Shown here: in pieces, positions 1-6,348 of the stretch
How positions within the stretch are numbered: the first letter of the stretch is position 1
How the letters are laid out: each line of letters starts with the position of its first letter
Source: Sphingobacteriia bacterium
GTDB taxonomy: Bacteria; Bacteroidota; Bacteroidia; Chitinophagales; Chitinophagaceae
Length of the DNA: 11,906 nucleotides
Assembly: GCA_004294465.1 (NCBI GenBank)
Contig: REAV01000185.1
Location: 1-11,906 of the forward strand
Direction of reading: 5' to 3'
Notes under the pieces: model-generated
Seen by the model: the letters and a program-made list of their open reading frames with translations, nothing else
Told to the model about the DNA's origin: nothing
The model's database searches: none
Program-made: the position numbers and the translations under genes

Positions 1-29
1 ATCCCGTGAAAACCTTATTGGAATTATAA
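1..29 (+). other. Possible 3' tail of an upstream gene
   Basis: Frame 3 reads PVKTLLEL followed by TAA at 27-29, just before the C-run at 30. This could be the last codons of a gene that starts outside the window. Frame 2 is also open, to TAG at 35-37 (ending LIGIITP), so the frame cannot be decided from so few bases. No product can be named. Confidence 0.2.
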
Positions 30-53
30 CCCCCTAGCCCCCAAAAAGGGGGG
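30..53. repeat. C-run/G-run inverted repeat (hairpin) in front of the RNA methyltransferase gene
   Basis: Two runs of five C (30-34 and 38-42) are followed by AAAAA (43-47) and six G (48-53). The second C-run and the G-run form a five- to six-bp all-GC stem with an A-rich loop. The first C-run offers an alternative pairing. No T-tract follows on either strand, so it is not a typical intrinsic terminator. From memory, C-run, spacer, G-run elements of this kind recur in intergenic regions of many Bacteroidota genomes; only one copy is visible here. Its G-run ends three bases before the ATG at 57, so folding could affect ribosome access. Confidence 0.6.
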
Positions 54-56
54 AAG

Positions 57-1244
57 ATGAAATACGCTGAAAACTATATTCGCTCTTCCATTGCTATTAT
101 TGGCTTATATCAGGGCGATATGTCTTTTGCTGTATTTCTAAAAAACTATTTTGCTGCCAATAAAAAATTCGGTTCTAAAGACCGGAAATATATTTCTCAA
201 CTCTGTTATAATTATTTTCGATTAGGGCATGCTGCAGATCATTTGAGTAAAGAAGTTGCTATTAAAACGGCCCTTTTTTTATGCAATGATTCAGCTGGGG
301 AATGGGAGATATTATTCGACAATAGTTGGTTGAAAAATTGGTCAGATAATTTCATGAAGCGATTTGCTTTTGTTCAAAAGAATTTCCCCTCGGTGAGCAG
401 TAAATCTATATTTCCATTCCATCAATACTTGAGTAAAGAAATTGATCAAGAAATATTTTCACTTTCTCATTGTATTCAGCCAGATTTATTTATCAGGGTT
501 CGCCCTTTTCATACAAATGCTGTTTTAACTGCTTTACAAAACGCTCAATTCCCCTATCAATTAATAGGAGATGATTCCATAAGCTTGCCTAATGGAACAA
601 AACTGGAAGGTATTGTAGCAATTGATCAACAAGTGGTGATTCAAGATTTAAGTTCTCAAAAAGTGGGAGAAGTTATAACTAGCATCAAACCTTTATCAAG
701 GTCTAATACCATTTCTGTTTGGGATTGTTGTGCAGCAAGTGGAGGTAAATCTATTTTGGCAACTGATGTTTTAGAGAATATTGAATTGACTGTTTCTGAT
801 ATACGCGAATCTATTTTACATAATCTAAAAGCAAGATTCAGCAGAGCTGGAATAAAAAAATATCATTCTTTTGTAGTTGATCTCGCTAAACAATTGACTC
901 ATCAAAATTCGTTGAGTAAAAATCAATATGATATAGTAATATGCGATGCCCCTTGCAGTGGAAGTGGAACCTGGGGAAGAACCCCAGAGCAATTGCATTT
1001 TTTTAATGAAAAAAGTATCGATCAGTTTCATCAATTGCAACAAAAACTGGTGACCAATATAATACCTGCTGTTAAAAAAGGCGGATACCTTTTGTATATT
1101 ACTTGTTCGGTTTTTGAAAAAGAAAATGAATCAATCAGCAGATTCATACAAGCCAATACTGCCTTTCAATTAATTGAGCAAAAATTGATCAAGGGGTATA
1201 CGCATAAAGCGGATACAATGTTTGTTGCATTATTTCAACACTAA
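57..1244 (+). CDS. RsmB/NSUN-family RNA (cytosine-5) methyltransferase
   Basis: A SAM-dependent methyltransferase of 395 residues, predicted to make 5-methylcytosine in RNA, probably 16S rRNA, in the cytoplasm. Seen in the sequence: a helical N-terminal part (about 1-140), then a Rossmann methyltransferase domain. SAM motif I is DCCAASGGK (223-231). Motif IV is DAPCSGSG with Cys300. Motif VI is TCS with Cys350. In this family the motif VI cysteine is the nucleophile that attacks C6 of cytosine and the motif IV cysteine helps release the enzyme; both are present. The start at 57 is supported by an N-terminus (MKYAENYIR) of the kind usual in Bacteroidota homologues. A G-run lies three bases upstream. 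It is shorter than E. coli RsmB (429 residues), and which cytosine it modifies cannot be read from sequence, so I give no symbol. Its stop interlocks with that of convergent mnmA. Confidence 0.9.
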   Translation: MKYAENYIRSSIAIIGLYQGDMSFAVFLKNYFAANKKFGSKDRKYISQLCYNYFRLGHAADHLSKEVAIKTALFLCNDSAGEWEILFDNSWLKNWSDNFMKRFAFVQKNFPSVSSKSIFPFHQYLSKEIDQEIFSLSHCIQPDLFIRVRPFHTNAVLTALQNAQFPYQLIGDDSISLPNGTKLEGIVAIDQQVVIQDLSSQKVGEVITSIKPLSRSNTISVWDCCAASGGKSILATDVLENIELTVSDIRESILHNLKARFSRAGIKKYHSFVVDLAKQLTHQNSLSKNQYDIVICDAPCSGSGTWGRTPEQLHFFNEKSIDQFHQLQQKLVTNIIPAVKKGGYLLYITCSVFEKENESISRFIQANTAFQLIEQKLIKGYTHKADTMFVALFQH

Positions 1245-2350
1245 GATAAAATCAATTCTCCTCTTTGAATAATACCCCCTCCAATTACATCATCCCCTTC
1301 AAAGAAAACAGCACTTTGGCCAGGAGCAATTCCTTTTACATTTTCATAAAAACGAGCCCTGATTCCGTTATCGGAATTATATAAATTGCTTAAAGCACCC
1401 TTGTCTTTATACCTAATTTTTGTGAGCGCTTCCATTCCATCACTAATGCCTTTGTACTTGATCCAGTTTAATTTTCCAATGAGCATATCGTTTTGCTCTA
1501 AATCGGTTTCTTCACCCAATACAACAGTATTAGTTTCGGGGTGAATAGAGGTAACATAGATAGGACGGCCCATAGCAATGTCCAACCCTTTTCTTTGTCC
1601 GATTGTGTAAAATGGATAACCTTTATGTTGGCCTAATTTTTTTCCGGTTTTATCTACAAACCATCCACCGTTCACTTTTTCTTCAAGGCCTTCTACATTC
1701 CTTTTTAGAAAACCTCTGTAATCGTTGTCTGGAACAAAACAGATTTCGTAACTCTCACTTTTTTTTGCCAATTCAGGATAACCCATATCAACGGCCATTT
1801 GTCTGATTGCCGATTTGCGATATCCTCCTAATGGTAAAATAGTTCTACTCAATAAATCTTGCTGTAATCCCCACAATACATAACTCTGGTCTTTGGTTTC
1901 ATCCAGCCCCTTGCTAATTACATATCTACCATTATCATGCTGACGGATAGATGCATAATGACCAGTTGCAATAAAATCGCATTCCAATGCATTGGCTCTT
2001 TTTAATAAAGCTCTCCATTTGATATGTGTATTACACATAACACATGGGTTAGGTGTTCGTCCGGCAATGTACTCGTCCACAAAATTTTCGATTACAAAAT
2101 CTCCAAACTCTTCTCTTATATCTAAAATAAAATGAGGAAATCCATGATGCACAGCTGCTTGACGTGCATCATTGAATGAATCTATATTGCAACAGCCAGT
2201 TTCTTTTGAACTACTTCCACTGGTGGCATAATCCCATGTTTTCATGGTGATCCCAATCACTTCATATCCTTCATGATGTAGCATCAGTGCAACTACGGTA
2301 CTATCAATACCACCGCTCATTGCTACCAATACTTTCCCTTTTCTGCTCAT
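1241..2350 (-). CDS. mnmA: tRNA-specific 2-thiouridylase MnmA
   Basis: MnmA transfers sulfur to C2 of wobble uridine 34 in tRNA-Lys, tRNA-Glu and tRNA-Gln, activating the base with ATP and receiving sulfur from a persulfide relay. The 369-residue product matches the family length (E. coli 368). Visible are the PP-loop pyrophosphatase motif SGGIDS (12-17), the cysteine in NPCVMCN (Cys106, equivalent to E. coli Cys102) and the cysteine in YEICFV (Cys204, equivalent to Cys199); these two form the catalytic pair. GHYA (130-133) and the GQRKG segment are also typical. Extra cysteines (53, 54 and 103) are present. The start at 2350 lies five residues before the first beta strand and fits the family. 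It is transcribed divergently from ssb and ends tail-to-tail with the RNA methyltransferase gene, sharing three bases of stop codon. No terminator hairpin separates the two. Confidence 0.97.
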   Translation of the reverse strand: MSRKGKVLVAMSGGIDSTVVALMLHHEGYEVIGITMKTWDYATSGSSSKETGCCNIDSFNDARQAAVHHGFPHFILDIREEFGDFVIENFVDEYIAGRTPNPCVMCNTHIKWRALLKRANALECDFIATGHYASIRQHDNGRYVISKGLDETKDQSYVLWGLQQDLLSRTILPLGGYRKSAIRQMAVDMGYPELAKKSESYEICFVPDNDYRGFLKRNVEGLEEKVNGGWFVDKTGKKLGQHKGYPFYTIGQRKGLDIAMGRPIYVTSIHPETNTVVLGEETDLEQNDMLIGKLNWIKYKGISDGMEALTKIRYKDKGALSNLYNSDNGIRARFYENVKGIAPGQSAVFFEGDDVIGGGIIQRGELILS

Positions 2351-2365
2351 TCACCAAAATTTAGG

Positions 2366-2414
2366 CAAAAGTAGAACAACAAATGTAAAAATGGCCCTAT
2401 TTAGCCCTTCAAAA
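2366..2414 (-). promoter_or_regulatory. Candidate mnmA promoter (Bacteroidota type)
   Basis: Read on the minus strand, TTTTG (complement of 2410-2414) is followed after 22 bases by TACATTTG (complement of 2380-2387), a full match to TAnnTTTG with spacing inside the accepted 17-23 range. A second full -7 match, TACTTTTG (complement of 2366-2373), lies closer to the gene but lacks a well-placed -33 element. Either would give a short 5' leader. AT-rich DNA yields chance matches, so this is moderate evidence. Confidence 0.45.
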
Positions 2415-2507
2415 GGCTTTTTGCAGTATCGAGAAGCGAAATATTAAGCGCAAAAACAATTTAATCCACCTTCTTTAAACATCATTACAGTGAAACAAAC
2501 ATAATCC

Positions 2508-2538
2508 TTGCGGTTACTACTCATTTTACTTAATTTCA
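2508..2538 (+). promoter_or_regulatory. Weak candidate ssb promoter
   Basis: TTG at 2508-2510 is followed after 20 bases by TAATTTCA at 2531-2538, which matches only four of the six fixed positions of TAnnTTTG. Position and spacing suit a promoter for ssb at 2567. The rest of the 216-base divergent region (2351-2566) holds no ORF or clear hairpin, only AT-rich sequence just before the ssb start. Confidence 0.25.
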
Positions 2539-2566
2539 TTTTTCAGATATTTATAAAAATTTATTT

Positions 2567-2998
2567 ATGATCAAGTTAACAGCCATTGGAAATTTGGGAA
2601 GAGATGCGGTGATGAATACCGTAAGTGGTAAAAATGTAATCAATTTTACTGTTGCGCATACAGAGCGTTACAAAGACGCACAAGGAAATCAAAAAGATAA
2701 AACCATTTGGGTTGATTGTGCTTATTGGACAGAAAGAACTGGTATTGCTCCTTATCTTAAAAAAGGAACTCAAGTATATGTAGAAGGTCAACCAGATGTA
2801 AGAACCTATACAACCAAAGAAGGGGTGAATGGTGCAACACTTTCATTAAGGGTTTCTAGTGTTCAGTTATTAGGAAGCAAATCGAATGATGGTGGTGGAA
2901 ATACTGGTAGTTATCAATCAACTCCGAGTGCTGCTTCTCAAAGTTCAGCTCCTGCAGCTTCAGAAATCATGGAGCCAATGGATGATCTTCCATTTTAA
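2567..2998 (+). CDS. ssb: Single-stranded DNA-binding protein SSB
   Basis: SSB coats single-stranded DNA as a tetramer during replication, recombination and repair and recruits partners through its C-terminal tip. The 143-residue product has an N-terminal OB fold (about 1-105, from MIKLTAIGNLGRDA to the beta strands around LRVSSVQLLG), a Gly/Ser/Ala/Gln-rich disordered linker (about 106-134), and the acidic tip ending MDDLPF, the conserved partner-binding motif of bacterial SSBs. The start at 2567 is the usual family start. The next gene begins 18 bases after the stop on the same strand with no terminator between, so the two are probably co-transcribed. In several well-known Bacteroidota ssb lies between mutY and gldE; neither is here. 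The intact tip and full length suggest a functional housekeeping copy. Confidence 0.95.
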   Translation: MIKLTAIGNLGRDAVMNTVSGKNVINFTVAHTERYKDAQGNQKDKTIWVDCAYWTERTGIAPYLKKGTQVYVEGQPDVRTYTTKEGVNGATLSLRVSSVQLLGSKSNDGGGNTGSYQSTPSAASQSSAPAASEIMEPMDDLPF

Positions 2999-3016
2999 TT
3001 GAATCAGACAAGTCAC

Positions 3017-4093
3017 ATGCAGGTATTTTCTTACGAACAATTGTATCGGTTTACAAAAAGCGTTTTTATTGCTATAGGATGTAATGAAGCTGATGCAGTT
3101 TTAGCAACTGAAGTTTTGTTGTCGGCCGATTTGCGGGGAATAGATAGTCACGGAGTTGCGCGATTAAGTGGCTATGTTCGGCTATGGCAAGCAAAGAGAA
3201 TCAATGCAAAACCCAATATTGCGGTTATTCATGAAACACCTTCTACTGCTGTAATTGATGGAGATGCTGGTTTAGGATTAGTAGTAGCACCATTTGCTAT
3301 GCAAGTTGCAATTGATAAAGCAAAGCAGGTTGGAACGGGTTGGGTAAGTGTGCAAAATTCAAATCATTTTGGCATAGCAGGCTATCATGCAATGATGGCA
3401 TTAAAAGAAGATATGATTGGCATTTCAATGACCAATGCAAGTGCATTGGTTGCTCCTACATTTTCCATAGAAAAAATGCTGGGTACCAATCCGATTGCCG
3501 TGGCTATCCCTGCAGGCAATCAACCTCCTTTTGTGGCGGATTTTGCAACAACTACTGCAGCAAATGGTAAATTGGAAATATTGCAAAGAAAAAATGCAGA
3601 AGCGCCCATTGGTTGGGTACAGGACGAAAATGGAAATTCCAGTACTGATGCCAATATATTAAAGAAAAAAGGAGCGCTGCTTCCATTAGGAACCGATCGA
3701 GAGCATGGAAGTCATAAAGGATATGCTTTAGGAAGCATTGTAGATATTTTTTCTGCAATATTGAGTGGTGCTTCCTATGGACCATGGGCTCCTCCATTTC
3801 CAGCCTATATTCCAATGCCTGAGAATATGCCAGGAAAAGGGTTGGGGCATTTTTTTGGGGCCATGCGCATTGATGCTTTTCGTCCTGCCAATGATTTTAA
3901 AGCACATATGGATCAATGGATTGAGCGTTTTTCTAATTCAACACCTGCCGAAGGGCATGATAAAGTGTTGATTCCTGGCGATCCGGAAAGGGAGATGGAA
4001 TTGATCAGAAAGAAAGAAGGTATTCCAATCATAGATTCAGTAGTAGAAGATTTAAAAAATACTGGAGCGATTTTTGACATAACTGGATTATGA
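3017..4093 (+). CDS. Malate/L-lactate dehydrogenase-family (type 2, Ldh_2) NAD(P)-dependent oxidoreductase
   Basis: A cytoplasmic oxidoreductase of the Ldh_2/MDH2 family, unrelated to classical Rossmann-fold lactate or malate dehydrogenases. Members reduce or oxidise 2-oxo/2-hydroxy acids or cyclic imines (malate, sulfolactate, ureidoglycolate, diketogulonate, piperideine-2-carboxylate). Seen here, numbering from the ATG at 3017 (358 residues): DLRGIDSHG with the conserved His45, NSNHFG (114-119) for cofactor and substrate contacts, GTNPIAVAIP, DFATTTAANGK and SHKGYAL (232-238). A longer reading from TTG at 2999 adds only MNQTSH; the ATG at 3017 is preferred because TTG starts are rare and the family begins close to the YEQL helix. 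It lies 18 bases after ssb and overlaps the chitinase gene by ATGA, implying translational coupling. The substrate cannot be decided from sequence, and neither neighbour suggests one. Confidence 0.88.
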   Translation: MQVFSYEQLYRFTKSVFIAIGCNEADAVLATEVLLSADLRGIDSHGVARLSGYVRLWQAKRINAKPNIAVIHETPSTAVIDGDAGLGLVVAPFAMQVAIDKAKQVGTGWVSVQNSNHFGIAGYHAMMALKEDMIGISMTNASALVAPTFSIEKMLGTNPIAVAIPAGNQPPFVADFATTTAANGKLEILQRKNAEAPIGWVQDENGNSSTDANILKKKGALLPLGTDREHGSHKGYALGSIVDIFSAILSGASYGPWAPPFPAYIPMPENMPGKGLGHFFGAMRIDAFRPANDFKAHMDQWIERFSNSTPAEGHDKVLIPGDPEREMELIRKKEGIPIIDSVVEDLKNTGAIFDITGL

Positions 4094-4953
4094 GTATCCA
4101 TTTTAAAAAGATTGTATTCTGCTCTATATTCCTTTTTCTTGGATTTCAATCTTTTACTCAGGTAAATTCTCCTATTTGTAAATACCTTAACAAAGCTGCT
4201 TGGGATAGTCTTTTCCCCAATAGATATGCGATTTCAACTACTAGATCGGCTTATTCCAAAGAGGTTGAACAAAAAGAGTTTTATTCATATGCATCCTTTA
4301 TACAGGCTTCAAGAAGATTTCCTGATTTTTTAAAAAAAGGAACAGAAACACAGAAAAAAAGAGAATTAGCTGCATTTTTAGCAAGCATGGCTCATGAAAC
4401 AAGTGGTGGCTGGGACGATGCTCCAGGAGGCTATTTTAAATGGGGCTTGTATTTCTTAGAAGAAAGAGGTTGCGAAAATGGATGCACGCATTATTCAGAT
4501 ACAACAAAGAAAAAAATGTTCCCTGTTAAAGGGCAATCATATCATGGGAGAGGGCCTTTGCAATTAAGCTGGAATTACAACTATGCACAATTCAGCAGTT
4601 TTTATTTTAAGGATCTAAATAAGCTGTTACGAAATCCATCACTTCTAAGTTCAGATCCTGTATTATGTTTTGCTTCTGCTTTTTGGTTTTGGATGACACC
4701 ACAATATCCAAAACCCTCCTGTCATGAGATCATGACCGGTATTTGGGAGCCTGAATTAAAGGACAGCATTGCAGGAAGATTACCAGGATTTGGAGCGGTA
4801 ATGAATGTAATCAATGGAGGTTTAGAATGTGGGGCGAATCAATCTCCTAAAACAGCTTATCGATTGGCTTATTATGAATATTTCTGTAAGTATTTTAACG
4901 TAGATCCAGGAGCAGCCTGTGATTGTAAGAGTCAGCGTCCTTTTGGGCAATAG
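4090..4953 (+). CDS. Secreted glycoside hydrolase family 19 chitinase
   Basis: A predicted exported endo-chitinase of 287 residues that hydrolyses beta-1,4-GlcNAc linkages by an inverting mechanism. A Sec signal peptide covers about 1-24 (KK, a hydrophobic stretch, then QSFTQ). The rest is one GH19 domain resembling plant class I/II chitinases. Seen: AHETSGGWDDAPGG, with Glu103 as the expected general acid; WGLYFLEERG, with Glu125 as the expected second carboxylate; YHGRGPLQLSWNYNY; FWFWMTPQ; GFGAVMNVINGGLECG; and a C-terminal CDCKSQRPFG like the DCYSQRPF end of barley chitinase. Many cysteines suggest disulfides outside the cytoplasm. No chitin-binding module or type IX sorting domain is visible, so it may stay in the periplasm or be secreted another way. 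Its ATG overlaps the upstream stop (ATGA). Family members can also act on peptidoglycan-like substrates, but this plant-like version favours chitin. Confidence 0.92.
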   Translation: MSIHFKKIVFCSIFLFLGFQSFTQVNSPICKYLNKAAWDSLFPNRYAISTTRSAYSKEVEQKEFYSYASFIQASRRFPDFLKKGTETQKKRELAAFLASMAHETSGGWDDAPGGYFKWGLYFLEERGCENGCTHYSDTTKKKMFPVKGQSYHGRGPLQLSWNYNYAQFSSFYFKDLNKLLRNPSLLSSDPVLCFASAFWFWMTPQYPKPSCHEIMTGIWEPELKDSIAGRLPGFGAVMNVINGGLECGANQSPKTAYRLAYYEYFCKYFNVDPGAACDCKSQRPFGQ

Positions 4954-4956
4954 CTG

Positions 4957-4986
4957 TTTACATATCAGTCTTCTGAACTACATTTG
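4957..4986 (+). promoter_or_regulatory. Candidate lysC promoter (Bacteroidota type)
   Basis: TACATTTG at 4979-4986 fully matches the Bacteroidota -7 consensus TAnnTTTG. TTTA at 4957-4960, with an 18-base spacer, is a near match to the -33 TTTG. It lies in the 75-base gap after the chitinase stop and would give a leader of roughly 35-40 bases, too short for a riboswitch. Confidence 0.45.
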
Positions 4987-5013
4987 TCAACTATTTATTA
5001 ATTATTTAAAATT

Positions 5014-5023
5014 GGGGGAGGGG
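5014..5023 (+). promoter_or_regulatory. G-rich ribosome binding site of lysC
   Basis: GGGGGAGGGG contains a complete GGAGG core (5017-5021) seven bases before the ATG at 5029. Bacteroidota genes rarely carry Shine-Dalgarno sequences, and the other starts in this window have none this strong. The G-run stands out in otherwise AT-rich surroundings. It fixes the lysC start and may mark high or specially controlled translation. Confidence 0.5.
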
Positions 5024-5028
5024 TTCGC

Positions 5029-6348
5029 ATGAAAGTAATGAAGTTTGGAGGCACCAGTGTTGGGAAGCCAGAACGTATGAAAGAAGTTGCTCAGTTAATT
5101 ACAAAAGACAACGATCGAAAGATTGTAGTATTGAGCGCATTAAGTGGAACAACCAATGCATTGGTTGAGATAAGTAATCATTTGGCAAATGGAGACAGGT
5201 CTTCTGCCAAACAAGTCATTGAAAAATTACATGATCATTATCAAAATTTTATTCAAGAATTGTTGGTTACAGATGTGGCTAGAAATCAGGCAAAAGGAAT
5301 CATCAATGAGCATTTTGAATTTTTACACATCATATTGCGAATTTCGTTTAGTGAAGCATTGAATAAAGATATTTTAGCACAGGGAGAATTAATGAGCACA
5401 AAATTATTCAGTGCTTTTTTGGAAGAAAATAATATCGATCATGTGCTATTGCCAGCATTAGAATTTATGACGATTGATGCCAATGAAGAACCACAACTAG
5501 GAAGCATTAAAATCAAGTTGGCGCAATTACTCAAAAAACACAGCGATAAAAATATTTTAATTACGCAAGGGTATATCTGTAAGAATGCCAGAGGTGAAGT
5601 TGATAATTTGAAAAGAGGTGGAAGTGATTATACAGCTTCTTTAATTGCTGCTGCCAGTAAAAGTGCTGTTTGTGAAATTTGGACTGATATAGACGGTATG
5701 CATAACAATGATCCACGCATTGTTAATAAAACCGTGGCTATTGAACAACTTAGTTTTGATGAGGCTGCAGAGTTGGCCTATTTTGGAGCAAAAATTTTGC
5801 ATCCAACTTGTATCTGGCCAGCACAGCAAGAAAATGTTCCTGTTAAACTACTCAATACAATGCAGCCAGAAGCCGCAGGAACTGTTATTACAAAGGAAGC
5901 AGGTAGTGTTGGGGTAAAAGCAGTTGCTGCAAAAGACGGGATCATTGCAATCAAAATCAAGAGTAGCAGAATGTTGTTGGCTTATGGTTTTTTGAGAAAA
6001 GTATTTGAAGTGTTTGAAAAATATAAAACTTCAATCGACATGATTACTACTTCTGAAGTGGCTGTTTCTGTTACCATCGACACAGATCAGTTTCTTCCAC
6101 AGATCGTAAAAGAATTGGAACCATTTGGAACTGTAGATATTGAAAAAGAACAAACCATTGTTTCAATTGTAGGGAATGAGATTGCAAAAACAGATTATGT
6201 TTTGCAAAAATTATTTGAGTCATTAAAGGAAATACCCATCACAATGGTTAGTTATGGAGGGAGTACGCACAATATTACCTTATTGGTTCCCAGTTCTCAT
6301 AAAATCAAAACACTTCAATTGTTAAATAGTGGTTTATTTGGACTTTAA
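5029..6348 (+). CDS. lysC: Aspartate kinase (monofunctional, lysine-sensitive type)
   Basis: Aspartokinase phosphorylates L-aspartate with ATP, the first step towards lysine, diaminopimelate, threonine and methionine. The 439-residue product has the full monofunctional layout. The amino acid kinase domain carries KFGGTSVG (5-12), RGGSDYTA (196-203), WTDIDG (218-223) and NDPRIV. The C-terminal third (about 300-439) holds two ACT domains. MITTSEV (338-344) closely resembles the lysine-binding stretch of E. coli aspartokinase III, so feedback inhibition by lysine is inferred. There is no homoserine dehydrogenase domain, so it is not a ThrA fusion. A promoter-like site and a strong G-rich ribosome binding site lie upstream. 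The stop (TAA) is immediately followed by the ATG of the next gene. No biosynthetic partner genes are nearby. Confidence 0.95.
   Translation: MKVMKFGGTSVGKPERMKEVAQLITKDNDRKIVVLSALSGTTNALVEISNHLANGDRSSAKQVIEKLHDHYQNFIQELLVTDVARNQAKGIINEHFEFLHIILRISFSEALNKDILAQGELMSTKLFSAFLEENNIDHVLLPALEFMTIDANEEPQLGSIKIKLAQLLKKHSDKNILITQGYICKNARGEVDNLKRGGSDYTASLIAAASKSAVCEIWTDIDGMHNNDPRIVNKTVAIEQLSFDEAAELAYFGAKILHPTCIWPAQQENVPVKLLNTMQPEAAGTVITKEAGSVGVKAVAAKDGIIAIKIKSSRMLLAYGFLRKVFEVFEKYKTSIDMITTSEVAVSVTIDTDQFLPQIVKELEPFGTVDIEKEQTIVSIVGNEIAKTDYVLQKLFESLKEIPITMVSYGGSTHNITLLVPSSHKIKTLQLLNSGLFGL

Noticed and set aside
2999..3016. TTG start for the Ldh_2-family oxidoreductase, directly after the ssb stop
   Set aside because: It adds only six residues (MNQTSH) before an in-frame ATG at 3017 that fits the family's N-terminus; TTG starts are uncommon, so the ATG is preferred.
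4954..5028. Possible lysine riboswitch before lysC
   Set aside because: The gap is only 75 bases, with a promoter-like site inside it, far shorter than a lysine riboswitch, and no stem framework is visible.
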